64,000 nucleotides of DNA from RUG11237 sp964450185 (GCA_964450185.1 CAYVCL010000001.1:14501-78500), one strand, 5' to 3'. Shown: positions 45,013-54,400, counted from the stretch's first letter. Notes: generated from the sequence alone by a model not told the origin. Translations and numbers: made by a program.

Positions 45013-46143
45013 TTATTCTGTTTTACCTACCAAAAATTCTTCAAATTTTGCTATGATATCATCTCTCTGTTCCACTGCTTTTCCTAAATCAAGTTCACAT
45101 AAGTTGTCTAACGGTGTCTTGCTGTAACCTTCCGGAACTTCCCCGATTACACCGATACTGGTAATTGGATAAGCTACAGAATACTGTTCCATGGCGGAAT
45201 CTGAAATTGCCCAGTCTAAGAAAGTATATGCACAAGGATTAATTTCATCTTTGTTGATAAGACAGTTTGCTTCTACTTCCCAGCCGGAAGCTCCTGTGCC
45301 TTCATCCGGGAATACTACCTGTACCGGATTTCCTTCCTGATAAAGCTGTGCGCATCGGTAACCCATGGAAATTCCCACTACACATTCTCCTGATGCTGCC
45401 ATTTTCGCCGGCTTAGAACCGGAAGTTGTATATGTTAAAATATTATCATTTAATTTTTTCAGGTATTCCCATCCTGCTTCTTCTCCCATGGTCTGTAATA
45501 CACCGTTTACAGTCAACATTCCAGTACCGGAGGATGTTGGGTCCGGCATTACAATCAATCCCTTATAACATGGATCTATTAAATCTTCCATAGATGTAGG
45601 TACTGGAACGCCTAGTCTTTCACATTCATCTGTATTTACAAGAAATGCTGTTTCATATGCATCAATACCAGTCCACATAGTAGGCTCTGAAGTATCTTTA
45701 AAGTCCTCCATAAGTCTGTCTGCACCTTCCGGTGTATATCCTTTAATCAAATCGTAATTTTCTAACTGTAGTAATACGCTTGCAGCAACACCCCATACCA
45801 CATCTGCTGTTGGGTTGTCTTTTTCAGCGATAATTTTTGCGATAATTGTACCTGTAGAATCACGGATTATATTTAATTCAATATCTGGATACTGTTCACG
45901 GAACGGAGCTAAATATGCTTCAATCATATCATCCTCTAACGCAGTATAAACAGTAAGTGTTCCGGATTCTGCTTTTGCAATTTCTCCATCCGCACTTTCC
46001 TCTGTGCCTGTGGTTTCAGTAGTTGCTGTTTCTTCCGCTGTTTCTTCTGTATCACCTTCCGGATTTGTCTGCTTTACTGCACAACCACCAAGTGTACACA
46101 CCATAAGTGCCGTTACAAGTAACATCGATAATAATTTCTTCAT
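45013..46143 (-). CDS. AEP-type ABC transporter substrate-binding lipoprotein
   Basis: 376 residues from the ATG at 46143 (AAAGGAAG ten bases upstream; a GTG three codons earlier sits too close to that site). The lipoprotein signal peptide ends in the lipobox TLGGC, followed by a Thr/Glu-rich linker and an iron/AEP-type periplasmic-binding fold (TLTVYTALEDDMIEAYLAPF; VWGVAASVLLQLENYDLI; MPDPTSSGTGML). Relatives bind 2-aminoethylphosphonate or ferric ions. The divergent phnW/phnX locus with matching operators points to AEP. It follows the permease gene by 30 bases. Confidence 0.85.
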   Translation of the reverse strand: MKKLLSMLLVTALMVCTLGGCAVKQTNPEGDTEETAEETATTETTGTEESADGEIAKAESGTLTVYTALEDDMIEAYLAPFREQYPDIELNIIRDSTGTIIAKIIAEKDNPTADVVWGVAASVLLQLENYDLIKGYTPEGADRLMEDFKDTSEPTMWTGIDAYETAFLVNTDECERLGVPVPTSMEDLIDPCYKGLIVMPDPTSSGTGMLTVNGVLQTMGEEAGWEYLKKLNDNILTYTTSGSKPAKMAASGECVVGISMGYRCAQLYQEGNPVQVVFPDEGTGASGWEVEANCLINKDEINPCAYTFLDWAISDSAMEQYSVAYPITSIGVIGEVPEGYSKTPLDNLCELDLGKAVEQRDDIIAKFEEFLVGKTE

Positions 46144-46173
46144 AATACTCACGCTTCCTTTCTTTTGTCAAAT

Positions 46174-47982
46174 CTAGTTGTTTGTCTGCTGCATCTGTTC
46201 CATCAAATCCAGTTCAATCTGGTCTACTGACAAATCTCTTGTCACAGGGTTTAATTTAACATCCCCCTTTTTCCAACGGTCTACTTTTTTCGTCAGCTTA
46301 ATATTTACAAGTTCATAAATTAAACGTACTGCAATATTTATGAAAAGGATTAAAATGGACATTGCTGCGGCTGCGGCATAATCGCCATTATCATCCATAT
46401 TTAAGACAGCGATTGCAGCCGGTTTGTTTGTTGTATTATACAAGAATACAATAGCGGATACCGTTACCATGGAATTTACAAAATAGTAAACAAAAATTTC
46501 AAATACCGCTGCGATAGACATTGGCAGTGATACTTTGAAAAACACTACCCAAAATGGTACTGACATGGAGTCTGCCACGTTTTCATACTCTCTGTCTAAT
46601 TTCTTTACTGCAGTAGTGGCTGTAACAAAGGTAACAGAAAACATATGAATTACATTACATAAAATCATAATCGCCATTGTTCCATATAAGCCGTTAAAAG
46701 GATTGGATACGGAGAGATTTACGAAAGGCAAATCAATCCATTCCTTATTAAAGAACATAATATAGGATAAACCAAGCACCAAGCCCGGAAGTGCCATTGG
46801 CATCATAGAGGTAAATCTGCAAAAGCCTCTTATTCTTCCCATTGGTTTTGCCCGTTCAATAAGATACGCTGTGCTGAATACAATCAAGGTTCCTATTATA
46901 GCTGCACCAATGGATAATTTGAAACTGTTCCAGAAGGAAACTGCACCGCTTCCCACCAGCTTAGAACCAAAATCAAAATGCTGCAATGTAAATGTCATAT
47001 CATTCGGCCATCTTTTTACAACGGCTGACATTACTATAGAAGCAATTAAAACAAGGTTGATTAATACAAGCAGTGTACAGAGAATCTGATATACTGTATC
47101 TCTTGCCTTAGACTTTTCCGGTACAAAGGCTACAGCTTTCGAAGATAACTCATCCGAAGCACTTTTCTTTCTCATAAACAAGTCAATCAAAAATGCCAGA
47201 AATGCCGGAATTGTTAGAATTACGCCTACCACAGCACCCATAGACATATTCTGCTGTCCTACCACCTGTTTATAAATATCTGTCGCCAGTACATTATAGT
47301 TACCACCTACTACCTGAGGCGCACCAAAATCTGTAAAACTCAATGTAAAGCACACAATAAATGCATTTACCACACCATACTTAATGTTTGGCAATGTGAT
47401 TTTGAAAAAGGTTTTTACCGGATTGGAGCCTAATACAGAAGCTGCTTCATATAATCTGTTGTCTGCACTCTGCAATGCCACAATCAAAACTAAAAATGCC
47501 TGCGGGAATGTGTAAAACACTTCTGCCATAATGATACCTGTTTTTCCATACAAACCAATATCTATGCCATACTGTGTAACAAATCCCATCTTTCCAAAAA
47601 TATAAATCAATGCCATACCATGTACCATAGTTGGCAAAAACAGTGGGAGCATTGCCACATAGCGGTAAAATCCTTTGAATTTCATGTTTGTTCTTGTGAT
47701 ACCGTAAGCAAACACCAGTCCTAATACGGTACTGACGGTGGCTGTAATCACCGACACGGAAATGGAATGAACAATGGATACCGACAATGCCTCATTGCTA
47801 AAATAGGTTTTAAAATTTTCTAATCCTACCCAGTTTCCTGAATTGTCCATAAATACCTGACTAAATATTGTAATCATTGGTACGATAAGAAAGATAATAA
47901 ACCAGGCTAGCATGATTATAATCAAAACCCTCTGGGCAAATTCACTGGGGTTGAAGCTGTTAAATTTATTTGATTTTTTCAT
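46174..47982 (-). CDS. ABC transporter permease, fused double module (AEP-type)
   Basis: 602 residues from the ATG at 47982, which follows AAGGAGGT. About twelve membrane helices form two permease halves, each with an EAA-like loop (LYEAASVLGSNPVKTFFKITLP in the first, YENVADSMSVPFWVVFFKVS in the second, cited in part). Such fused permeases occur in the ferric and 2-aminoethylphosphonate branches of ABC importers. It forms the channel for the adjacent ATPase and lipoprotein. Confidence 0.88.
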   Translation of the reverse strand: MKKSNKFNSFNPSEFAQRVLIIIMLAWFIIFLIVPMITIFSQVFMDNSGNWVGLENFKTYFSNEALSVSIVHSISVSVITATVSTVLGLVFAYGITRTNMKFKGFYRYVAMLPLFLPTMVHGMALIYIFGKMGFVTQYGIDIGLYGKTGIIMAEVFYTFPQAFLVLIVALQSADNRLYEAASVLGSNPVKTFFKITLPNIKYGVVNAFIVCFTLSFTDFGAPQVVGGNYNVLATDIYKQVVGQQNMSMGAVVGVILTIPAFLAFLIDLFMRKKSASDELSSKAVAFVPEKSKARDTVYQILCTLLVLINLVLIASIVMSAVVKRWPNDMTFTLQHFDFGSKLVGSGAVSFWNSFKLSIGAAIIGTLIVFSTAYLIERAKPMGRIRGFCRFTSMMPMALPGLVLGLSYIMFFNKEWIDLPFVNLSVSNPFNGLYGTMAIMILCNVIHMFSVTFVTATTAVKKLDREYENVADSMSVPFWVVFFKVSLPMSIAAVFEIFVYYFVNSMVTVSAIVFLYNTTNKPAAIAVLNMDDNGDYAAAAAMSILILFINIAVRLIYELVNIKLTKKVDRWKKGDVKLNPVTRDLSVDQIELDLMEQMQQTNN

Positions 47983-48005
47983 ACTATCTACCTCCTTGCC
48001 CAAAG

Positions 48006-49100
48006 TTATTCTTTTGTTTTTTCTGCATTCAAATTATAATAATGAAGTTTTCCGTCTTTGAAACGGATGGATATCTTATCTCCTACTTTAATCCCCATTC
48101 GGTTGAATTCTTCTGTGGTCATATCACAGGAAATATATTCATGATTGAATGTGCTTTCCGTGTCATCTCTCAGTGACATGGTAATTCTGTAACAAAATCC
48201 ATGAAACTCGATTTCTTTTACCTTAACCCGGAAAGAATTCAATGATTTGTACTCTACAATTTCAATATTTTCCGGTCGACATGCCTTGATTTTATAACGG
48301 TTCTTCTCCAAATCACTGATAAGCACTTCTTTATCTTCTGTCATTTCTTCTGCATTCTTACGCACATCCGCCTGAAAGAAATTGATAGAACCAATAAAGT
48401 CTGCCACAAAAGGAGAATTTGGATTTTCATAAACTTCCAAAGGAGTTCCCTCCTGACGCACACAAGCATTATTCATAACGATAATTTTGTCTGCCATGGT
48501 AAGGGCTTCTTCCTGATCGTGGGTTACCATAATTGTGGTAATTCCCAAATTCTGCTGAAGACTTCGAATTTCTTTTCGCACCTTCTGTCTTACTTTAGCA
48601 TCTAAGGCAGATAATGGTTCATCTAACAACAAAAAGTCCGGTGATAATACGATAGCTCTCGCCAATGCAATTCTCTGCTGCTGTCCACCGGATAACTGGG
48701 ACGGATATTTGTTGATATGTTCCACCAGATTAACCTGTTCCAAAGAATGTCTTACCTTTTCTTCAATTTCTTCTTTTTTCATCTTTTTGTTTTTCAACCC
48801 GAAAGCTATGTTGTCTTTCACCGTCATATTTGGAAACAGTGCATAAGACTGGAATACAATTCCAAAATTACGCTTACTTGGATGAAAATTTGTAGCATCT
48901 ACTCCATTTAAAAAGATTTTTCCTTTGGTTGGTTTTTCCAGCCCTGCAATGATTCTAAGCAATGTTGTTTTTCCACAACCGGATGGACCTAACAAGCAGA
49001 CAAATTCACCTTTATTGATTGATAAGTTAATATTTTCTAATGCGGTGAAGGAACCATATTTCTTACAGATTCCGTCTATTCTTAAAAATTCCTCTGCCAT
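48006..49100 (-). CDS. ABC transporter ATPase with C-terminal TOBE region (AEP-type)
   Basis: 364 residues from the ATG at 49100, preceded by AGAGGCG; the frame to 49154 runs back into a hairpin and is rejected. Walker A is LLGPSGCGKTTLL, the ABC signature is QLSGGQQQRIALA and Walker B is FLLLDEPLSALD, with the switch His in MVTHDQEEA. A C-terminal TOBE-like regulatory domain of about 120 residues follows. It powers import by the permease encoded 23 bases downstream. Confidence 0.92.
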   Translation of the reverse strand: MAEEFLRIDGICKKYGSFTALENINLSINKGEFVCLLGPSGCGKTTLLRIIAGLEKPTKGKIFLNGVDATNFHPSKRNFGIVFQSYALFPNMTVKDNIAFGLKNKKMKKEEIEEKVRHSLEQVNLVEHINKYPSQLSGGQQQRIALARAIVLSPDFLLLDEPLSALDAKVRQKVRKEIRSLQQNLGITTIMVTHDQEEALTMADKIIVMNNACVRQEGTPLEVYENPNSPFVADFIGSINFFQADVRKNAEEMTEDKEVLISDLEKNRYKIKACRPENIEIVEYKSLNSFRVKVKEIEFHGFCYRITMSLRDDTESTFNHEYISCDMTTEEFNRMGIKVGDKISIRFKDGKLHYYNLNAEKTKE

Positions 49101-49140
49101 ATTCTTTCGCCTCTTTTCACATTTGTTTGCTTTTTCAAGA

Positions 49141-49178
49141 CAAAAGGCGCTCACATCCTAAGATGTAAACGCCTTTGT
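49141..49178 (-). promoter_or_regulatory. Attenuator-like hairpin between phnW and the ABC genes
   Basis: On the minus strand AAAGGCG pairs with CGCCTTT and, inside, ACATC pairs with GATGT, followed by TTGTCTTG. It lies between the phnW stop and the ATPase start. A partial terminator here would reduce transporter expression relative to the transaminase; a transport promoter was not found. Confidence 0.5.
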
Positions 49179-49246
49179 TTATCTTGTAAATTATTTATTA
49201 TTTTTTTGTAAATTTTAATCCTTTTTGGAGTTTATGTCAATCCCTT

Positions 49247-50374
49247 TTAGTATTTTGCCGGAATTGCCACATTGTAGTGTTCCATTGCTTCTTTCAATAC
49301 CTTGAAGAAAGCTTCAATGTCTTCCACATCAATGGCACCAAGGGAACACAAACGGAAGGTATCTGTTGTTGAAATCTTTCCAGGATAAATAGTAAATCCT
49401 CTTTCATAACAGTAGTCATGAATTTTTTCAAAATCCCAGTTTTCGTCATTTGGATATTTGATAGAAACTACCATTCCAGACTGCCATTCTTTTTTAATGA
49501 TGTCCTTTAAGCCTAATTCTTCTTTTCCTTTATGGATTGCTTCCCATACTCTCATATGACGTTCGTATTTTCCCATTTCTCCTTCTTCCCAGTACTCTTT
49601 AATTGCCTGTTTTACGGAATATACTGTCTGTACCGGTGGTGTGAAATGCATTTCTCCTGTCTTTTCAAAGAAGGAATACTGCATATATAAGTTACAGTAA
49701 TAAGAGCGTGTTGGGTAATCCTTGGATTTCTCAATAATTTCTGTCTTACCTACTACAAAGGAAAGTCCTGTCATTGCCATAAGACCTTTCTGGGAAGATG
49801 CCATAACAAAGTCTACATTATCTTTTTCCATATCGATTGGAAGCATTGCATATGTAGATGTGGTATCTACCGTAAATACAGCTCCTGCCTCATGAACAAT
49901 TGCACCGATTTCACGGATTGGATTTAAAATACCTGTTCCTGTTTCATTGTGTGTGGTATGTACCAGAGCAATGTCAGGATTTTCTTTCAAAGTTTTCTTT
50001 ACCAGTTCCAAATCCGGAAGTTCATCATATGGGAACTTTAATTCCAAATATGGGATATGATAATACTGTAATACTTCCACTGCTCGTGAACTGTATGCAC
50101 CATTGTTAATTACAAGTGCTTTCTTGTTTTCCGGTACTAAGGAATTCATTAACACGTCGATATTGATGGTACCGGAACCACAAAATAATACAGATGTGTA
50201 TTTTTCCGGATCACCGTGAACAATTTTTACCAGTTCTTTTCTGATATCTCTCATGATATCGCCAAATTCTTTCTCTCTTGGACAAATATCTGGAACTACC
50301 TGTGCGTATTTTACTGTGTCTGTTGTTGTAGCTGGGCCTGGGTTTAATAAAATGTTACGTTTGATTTTTTCCAT
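49247..50374 (-). CDS. phnW: 2-aminoethylphosphonate:pyruvate transaminase
   Basis: 375 residues from the ATG at 50374; the TTG five codons upstream is part of the GGAGG site itself. A class V PLP aminotransferase: N-terminal ILLNPGPATTTDTVKYAQ, active-site Lys in MASSQKGLMAMTG, and substrate/PLP loop residues in HNETGTG and TTSTYAM. PhnW moves the amino group of AEP to pyruvate, giving phosphonoacetaldehyde and alanine. Next to phnX and an AEP-type transporter this assignment is strong. The promoter overlaps the palindromic operator at 50465-50480. Confidence 0.92.
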   Translation of the reverse strand: MEKIKRNILLNPGPATTTDTVKYAQVVPDICPREKEFGDIMRDIRKELVKIVHGDPEKYTSVLFCGSGTINIDVLMNSLVPENKKALVINNGAYSSRAVEVLQYYHIPYLELKFPYDELPDLELVKKTLKENPDIALVHTTHNETGTGILNPIREIGAIVHEAGAVFTVDTTSTYAMLPIDMEKDNVDFVMASSQKGLMAMTGLSFVVGKTEIIEKSKDYPTRSYYCNLYMQYSFFEKTGEMHFTPPVQTVYSVKQAIKEYWEEGEMGKYERHMRVWEAIHKGKEELGLKDIIKKEWQSGMVVSIKYPNDENWDFEKIHDYCYERGFTIYPGKISTTDTFRLCSLGAIDVEDIEAFFKVLKEAMEHYNVAIPAKY

Positions 50375-50448
50375 AATAAATTCCTCCAATTCTATTCTTT
50401 CGCTGTTATTGTCTTATGTTAATTTGCCATCACGTCTATGTGATGTTT

Positions 50449-50488
50449 AACTTGTACCCACCCTAACATGGTACCAAGTTGCTGTCAA
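50449..50488 (-). promoter_or_regulatory. phnW promoter with GntR-type palindromic operator
   Basis: Minus strand TTGACA (50483-50488), a 17-base spacer and a weak -10 (TAGGGT, 50460-50465). The spacer holds AACTTGGTACCATGTT (50465-50480), an imperfect palindrome of type AAC-N-TGGTACCA-N-GTT. A second partial site, AACTTGTACC on the plus strand, is at 50449-50458. The same promoter-operator recurs at 51492-51520 in the opposite direction. I infer binding by the GntR protein at 52434-53168. Confidence 0.8.
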
Positions 50489-50596
50489 ATTTTTTCCTAA
50501 ATTTTTTTTACTTGCATTTTTTTTCGTATGCGAGTAGAATCGAAGCCATCTTATATAAAGATATTACATTAAGCAAAGACAGAAAGGATGATTTTT

Positions 50597-51472
50597 ATGA
50601 ACCTGCATACTCTCACTCTTATTTTTATTGCTGCCGTATTTCATGCTGTATGGAACATTATTCTAAAAGATGCCAAAGATAATCTTACGGCATTGTGGCT
50701 GCAGATGTTTGTTACCGTAATTTATCTGGTTCCCTTCAGTTTCATATGTTATGGCTTGCCGCCAAAGGAAGCGCTTCCCACTCTGATTTTTTCAGGGCTT
50801 ATGCAGGCTGTTTACTATGTATTGCTTGGAAAATGCTATCAGTCTGGAAATCTCTCTGTTGTATATCCTTTAACCAGAGGCTCTGCCCCTGTGTTTGTCT
50901 GCATTTTTTCTGTACTGCTTGGTCTGGAGAACCTGACCTTTCCCGTATTCCTCTCCCTTCTATTGATTGTATTTGGTATCTATATTGTAAATATGCCTGC
51001 TTTTAATTTAAAAAGTATGATAGCGCCTTTCAAAACACTAATCGAGGATTCTTCCACCAGACTCTCCATACTGATCGGCATTGTCATTGCACTATACACT
51101 TTATCAGACAAGGTGAATGTCCGTTATACAACCCCCTTCATTGTATATAGTATTTTGACACTGATTCCCACTATACTGTTGGCACCAAGCCTTTGTAAAA
51201 AAGAAAAAATCAAAGCAGAATTAGAAGGTGTTGGAAAACTTCACATTCTTGGCATTTCCATTTTTATGGTTGCAGCTTACTGTCTGGTGCTGGTTGCCAT
51301 GAGTAATTGCAACGCCAGCTATATTTCCTCTATCCGGGAAGTATCTGTCGTGTTTGTAGCTCTGTATACCTCAATGCGCTCCAAAAATCCTAACTGGCAG
51401 CCTAAAATTATCGGTTCTATTATTATTTTCTCCGGTATTGTGCTGGTATCCTACCTTACCAGTCTTTCCTAA
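50597..51472 (+). CDS. EamA/DMT-family transporter in the AEP locus
   Basis: 291 residues from the ATG at 50597, which follows AAAGG at nine bases; the ATG at 50588 touches that site. Ten hydrophobic helices in two EamA repeats (FHAVWNIILKDAKDNLTALW; SVVFVALYTSMRSKN). DMT transporters move small metabolites in or out. It stands between the divergent phnW and phnX promoters, so it could export acetaldehyde-pathway products or alanine, or import a phosphonate. The substrate is not deducible from sequence. Confidence 0.85.
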   Translation: MNLHTLTLIFIAAVFHAVWNIILKDAKDNLTALWLQMFVTVIYLVPFSFICYGLPPKEALPTLIFSGLMQAVYYVLLGKCYQSGNLSVVYPLTRGSAPVFVCIFSVLLGLENLTFPVFLSLLLIVFGIYIVNMPAFNLKSMIAPFKTLIEDSSTRLSILIGIVIALYTLSDKVNVRYTTPFIVYSILTLIPTILLAPSLCKKEKIKAELEGVGKLHILGISIFMVAAYCLVLVAMSNCNASYISSIREVSVVFVALYTSMRSKNPNWQPKIIGSIIIFSGIVLVSYLTSLS

Positions 51473-51491
51473 ATTCCAAAAGGAAAGGCTG

Positions 51492-51520
51492 TTGACAGCA
51501 ACTTGGTACCATGTTAAGGT
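51492..51520 (+). promoter_or_regulatory. phnX promoter with the same palindromic operator
   Basis: Plus strand TTGACA (51492-51497), a 17-base spacer and TAAGGT (51515-51520). The spacer contains AACTTGGTACCATGTT (51500-51515), identical to the phnW operator on its own strand. The block from TTGACA through the operator is repeated exactly, so the two units should respond to one regulator. Confidence 0.82.
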
Positions 51521-51573
51521 GAACCCATCTTGAAAACAATAGTATTTTAAATAGCTGAATGGAGGAATTGACT

Positions 51574-52395
51574 ATGAGTGAAAACAGAATTGAAGGAGTT
51601 ATTTTTGACTGGGCAGGAACTACTGTAGATTACGGATGTTTCGCCCCGGTAGAAGTATTCTTGGAAGTATTTAAAAATAAAGGCGTTGCTATTACTTTAG
51701 AGGAAGCCAGAGGACCTATGGGTATGTTAAAAATCGACCACATTCGTGCCTTAACTCAGGTACCGCGTATCAAAGAAGAATGGACAAAGGTACACGGCAG
51801 TGCACCTACGGAAGATGATGTGGTAGCAATGTACCAAGAATTCGAGCCTTCTTTGTTAAAGATTTTACCGAACTATGCCACACCAATTGACGGTGTCCAT
51901 GAAACTGTGGCAAAGCTTCGTGAAATGGGCTTGAAAATTGGCTCTACTACAGGTTATACTAACACCATGATGGATATTGTAGTGCCAGAAGCCAAGAAAC
52001 AAGGCTATGCTCCTGACTGCTACTTCACACCAGATGAGCTTCCTGCCGGACGCCCACTTCCATGGATGTGTTACCGCAATGCCATGGAACTTGGTATTTA
52101 CCCAATGTCACATTTTGTAAAGGTAGGCGACACTAAGTCGGATGTCAAAGAGGGCGTGAATGCCGGCTGCTGGAGCATTGGCGTAGTCATCGGAAGCAAT
52201 GAGATGGGGCTTCACGAAGAAGAAACTTTATCTATGCCTTCCGAAGAACTGGAAAAAATGGTAACCACGGTTACAGAACGTTTCTATGATAATGGCGCTC
52301 ACTATGTAATTCGCACTATGAGAGAATTGCCTGCTGCCATCGAATTAATCAACAAAGAATTAGAAAAAGGTGCTATGCCTCATTCCTTAAGATAA
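51574..52395 (+). CDS. phnX: Phosphonoacetaldehyde hydrolase (phosphonatase)
   Basis: 273 residues from the ATG at 51574; the ATG at 51559 overlaps the GGAGG ribosome site. A HAD-fold hydrolase: nucleophile Asp in VIFDWAGTTVDYG, Schiff-base Lys in GPMGMLKIDHIRAL, and the late acidic motif in VKVGDTKSDVKEG. PhnX cleaves the C-P bond of phosphonoacetaldehyde to acetaldehyde and phosphate, completing AEP breakdown. The gene is separated from the GntR regulator by 38 bases and likely cotranscribed with it. Confidence 0.95.
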   Translation: MSENRIEGVIFDWAGTTVDYGCFAPVEVFLEVFKNKGVAITLEEARGPMGMLKIDHIRALTQVPRIKEEWTKVHGSAPTEDDVVAMYQEFEPSLLKILPNYATPIDGVHETVAKLREMGLKIGSTTGYTNTMMDIVVPEAKKQGYAPDCYFTPDELPAGRPLPWMCYRNAMELGIYPMSHFVKVGDTKSDVKEGVNAGCWSIGVVIGSNEMGLHEEETLSMPSEELEKMVTTVTERFYDNGAHYVIRTMRELPAAIELINKELEKGAMPHSLR

Positions 52396-52433
52396 TTTAA
52401 TTTTACATAATGTACAAAAAGAAGGTTTTGCTT

Positions 52434-53168
52434 ATGAATACAGACAAAAAATCCCCATCAGAATTAAGTTTATCCATTGTCAATTATCTCAAAAGATATA
52501 TTCGCCAAAATAACTTGAAACCACACGATAAACTTCCTTCTGAAAATACCCTTGCTGCACAGTTTAATGTAAACCGCAATGTGGTGCGAAGTGCTCTTGC
52601 CACACTGCGTGCTCAGGGACTGGTTTATTCGGAAAAGGGCAGGGGATTTTTTGTGGCTGAAAAACAGAAACCTATCCTCTTTCGCCACAATAATGGTATG
52701 GGATTTTCTGAAATTCTAAATCAGGGGGACAGAAATTACGAAACCTGTATTTTGGATATCAAAAAAGTACTAGCCGGACCTTTGGAACGGAAAGCCTTGG
52801 AATTAGATGAATCTGAATATGTTTACCGACTAAAAGTTTTGCGTTCCATTGATTTCAAACCTTTTGCTATCTGCTATTCTATTCTTCCGGAAAAATATGT
52901 ACCGGATTTTGATATACATTTGGAAAATTTTCGTTCGGTAAATGAAGTATTGATGAATACATATAATTACTCACATCCTCGCTGCCACAAAATAAGCATT
53001 GAGGCTACTTTACCCGTCAGCGAAGAAATCGAATTACTGCAAATCACAGAAGCGATGCCTATTTTAAAGCAGAATTCTGTATTTACCATTGATGGTGTTG
53101 GTCCCATTGAATATTTTATTGTACGTGCAAGAGGAGATCGTTTTAACTTTAGTATGACCTTTGAATAA
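52434..53168 (+). CDS. GntR/HutC-family regulator, probable AEP-locus repressor
   Basis: 244 residues from the ATG at 52434, which follows AAGAAGG; the ATG at 52410 has no site. An N-terminal winged helix (LSIVNYLKRYIRQNNLKPHD; FNVNRNVVRSALATLRAQGL) is joined to a UTRA effector-binding domain (YVYRLKVLRSIDFKPFAICY; FSMTFE end). Regulators of this family bind TGGTxxACCA-type palindromes, as found at both phn promoters here. I infer that AEP or phosphonoacetaldehyde relieves repression. Confidence 0.9.
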   Translation: MNTDKKSPSELSLSIVNYLKRYIRQNNLKPHDKLPSENTLAAQFNVNRNVVRSALATLRAQGLVYSEKGRGFFVAEKQKPILFRHNNGMGFSEILNQGDRNYETCILDIKKVLAGPLERKALELDESEYVYRLKVLRSIDFKPFAICYSILPEKYVPDFDIHLENFRSVNEVLMNTYNYSHPRCHKISIEATLPVSEEIELLQITEAMPILKQNSVFTIDGVGPIEYFIVRARGDRFNFSMTFE

Positions 53169-53185
53169 AAGAGAGGAGGAATACT

Positions 53186-53869
53186 ATGTTTAACAGCAGT
53201 TTTACAGACTGGACTACAACGAATATCATAATTCGTATGCTGGTAGCGATGCTTTTAGGCTCCATTATTGGAATTAACCGCGGTGTGCGAAGAAAGGGAG
53301 CCGGCATGAAAACCCATACTATTCTATGTCTTGGCTCTGCTTTAGTATCTCTGACCGGACAATTTATGAGCGTGGAATTCCCGGGAGAAGCCGATATGTC
53401 ACGAATGGCTGCCCAGGTTATCAGTGGTGTTGGATTTTTAGGTGTTGGAACAATTCTGGTGTCCAATGACCATCAAATACGTGGGCTTACCACTGCTGCA
53501 AGCCTTTGGACCTGTGCCTGCATCGGACTTGCCGTAGGCTGTGGTTTTGTGGAAGGTGGGGTTTTAGCCAGTCTTTTAGTATTATTTGCTCTGCAAGGCT
53601 TGCCCGCCATTGACAATTATTTTACACGCCATTCCAAATTCTTTGGTGTCTGTCTGGAAATCGACAATACCAATGCTATTACTGTTTTTTTAGACAAAAT
53701 GAAAGAAGAAGAAATTCTCATTGACACCTTCGAAGTAATTAAACCACAATTCAAAAAGCAGAATATGACTATTATCGCCACTTTAAAAATCAATCATAAA
53801 TCCCAGCGTATTCACTATAAAGAAATGCTTATGGGGATTGAAGGCGTTTTATCCGTGCAGGATATCTAA
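53186..53869 (+). CDS. MgtC/SapB-family membrane protein
   Basis: 227 residues. The N-terminal MgtC domain has about four helices with the signature IIIRMLVAMLLGSIIGINRG and GMKTHTILCLGSALVSLTGQ, and a C-terminal ACT-like domain (about 145-227). Related proteins affect membrane potential, Mg2+ starvation or phosphate uptake. The gene starts 17 bases after the GntR gene with GAGAGGAGG ahead, so it appears to be part of the AEP locus; a link to phosphate release from phosphonate is a guess. Confidence 0.88.
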   Translation: MFNSSFTDWTTTNIIIRMLVAMLLGSIIGINRGVRRKGAGMKTHTILCLGSALVSLTGQFMSVEFPGEADMSRMAAQVISGVGFLGVGTILVSNDHQIRGLTTAASLWTCACIGLAVGCGFVEGGVLASLLVLFALQGLPAIDNYFTRHSKFFGVCLEIDNTNAITVFLDKMKEEEILIDTFEVIKPQFKKQNMTIIATLKINHKSQRIHYKEMLMGIEGVLSVQDI

Positions 53870-53895
53870 AAAGCACCTCACATTGGAGGTGCTTC
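53867..53895. terminator. Intrinsic terminator between convergent genes
   Basis: AAGCACCTC (53871-53879) pairs with GAGGTGCTT (53886-53894). On the minus strand the stem runs into TTTT, giving a good terminator for the acidic lipoprotein gene; on the plus strand the tail is TCCTTAT, so it is weaker for the MgtC-like gene. Confidence 0.75.
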
Positions 53896-53925
53896 CTTAT
53901 GTTCTACACTTGTTATTTACAGAAA

Positions 53926-54288
53926 TTATTCTGCTGTCTGTACGTTCTCTTCTACTGCTTCTCCTGATTCTTCAGCAGCTGCATCTTCTGGAGCAACGTT
54001 TTCTACTTCATTTCCGGATTCGCTTTCTTCAACGTTTGTGCTTTCCGCATTTGTTTCTTCAACTTCTGCTTCTTCGCTTTCTGTCGCTTCATTTTCTGTT
54101 GCTTCGTTTTCTGTTGTTAAATCTTCTTCTGTAACATCCTCTTCTTTTTCAGGATCCCCCATGATGTTTTCTTCGCCTGCTTCTTCTGTAGTAGGCTCAT
54201 TGCTGTTACCTCCACATGCTGTAAAACTCATGCATGCCATAGTTGCTACACAAAGTAATAATACAATTTTCTTTTTCATTTTCTTCAT
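53926..54288 (-). CDS. Acidic low-complexity lipoprotein
   Basis: 120 residues. A lipoprotein signal peptide ends in SFTACG (Cys about residue 25). The mature part is almost entirely Glu, Asn, Thr, Ala and Ser, with the unit TENEA/TESEE repeated. No fold or family is recognisable. It may be a flexible surface tether or a cation-binding coat. It is a single gene bounded by a terminator downstream, with a GAGGAAAGG ribosome site. Confidence 0.75.
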   Translation of the reverse strand: MKKMKKKIVLLLCVATMACMSFTACGGNSNEPTTEEAGEENIMGDPEKEEDVTEEDLTTENEATENEATESEEAEVEETNAESTNVEESESGNEVENVAPEDAAAEESGEAVEENVQTAE

Positions 54289-54400
54289 TTCCTTTCCTCA
54301 TAATACTTTTCCTCTTAATTGGACGATTACAAGTATATCATATTAGCCCTAAGAATAAAATATGCCTTTTTCTTATCTTTTCTTTAAGAAATTCTTAACA

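Noticed and set aside
53149..53466. Minus-strand 105-codon frame opposite the MgtC-like gene
   Set aside because: It is fully antisense to a conserved membrane protein and has no ribosome site or recognisable motif.
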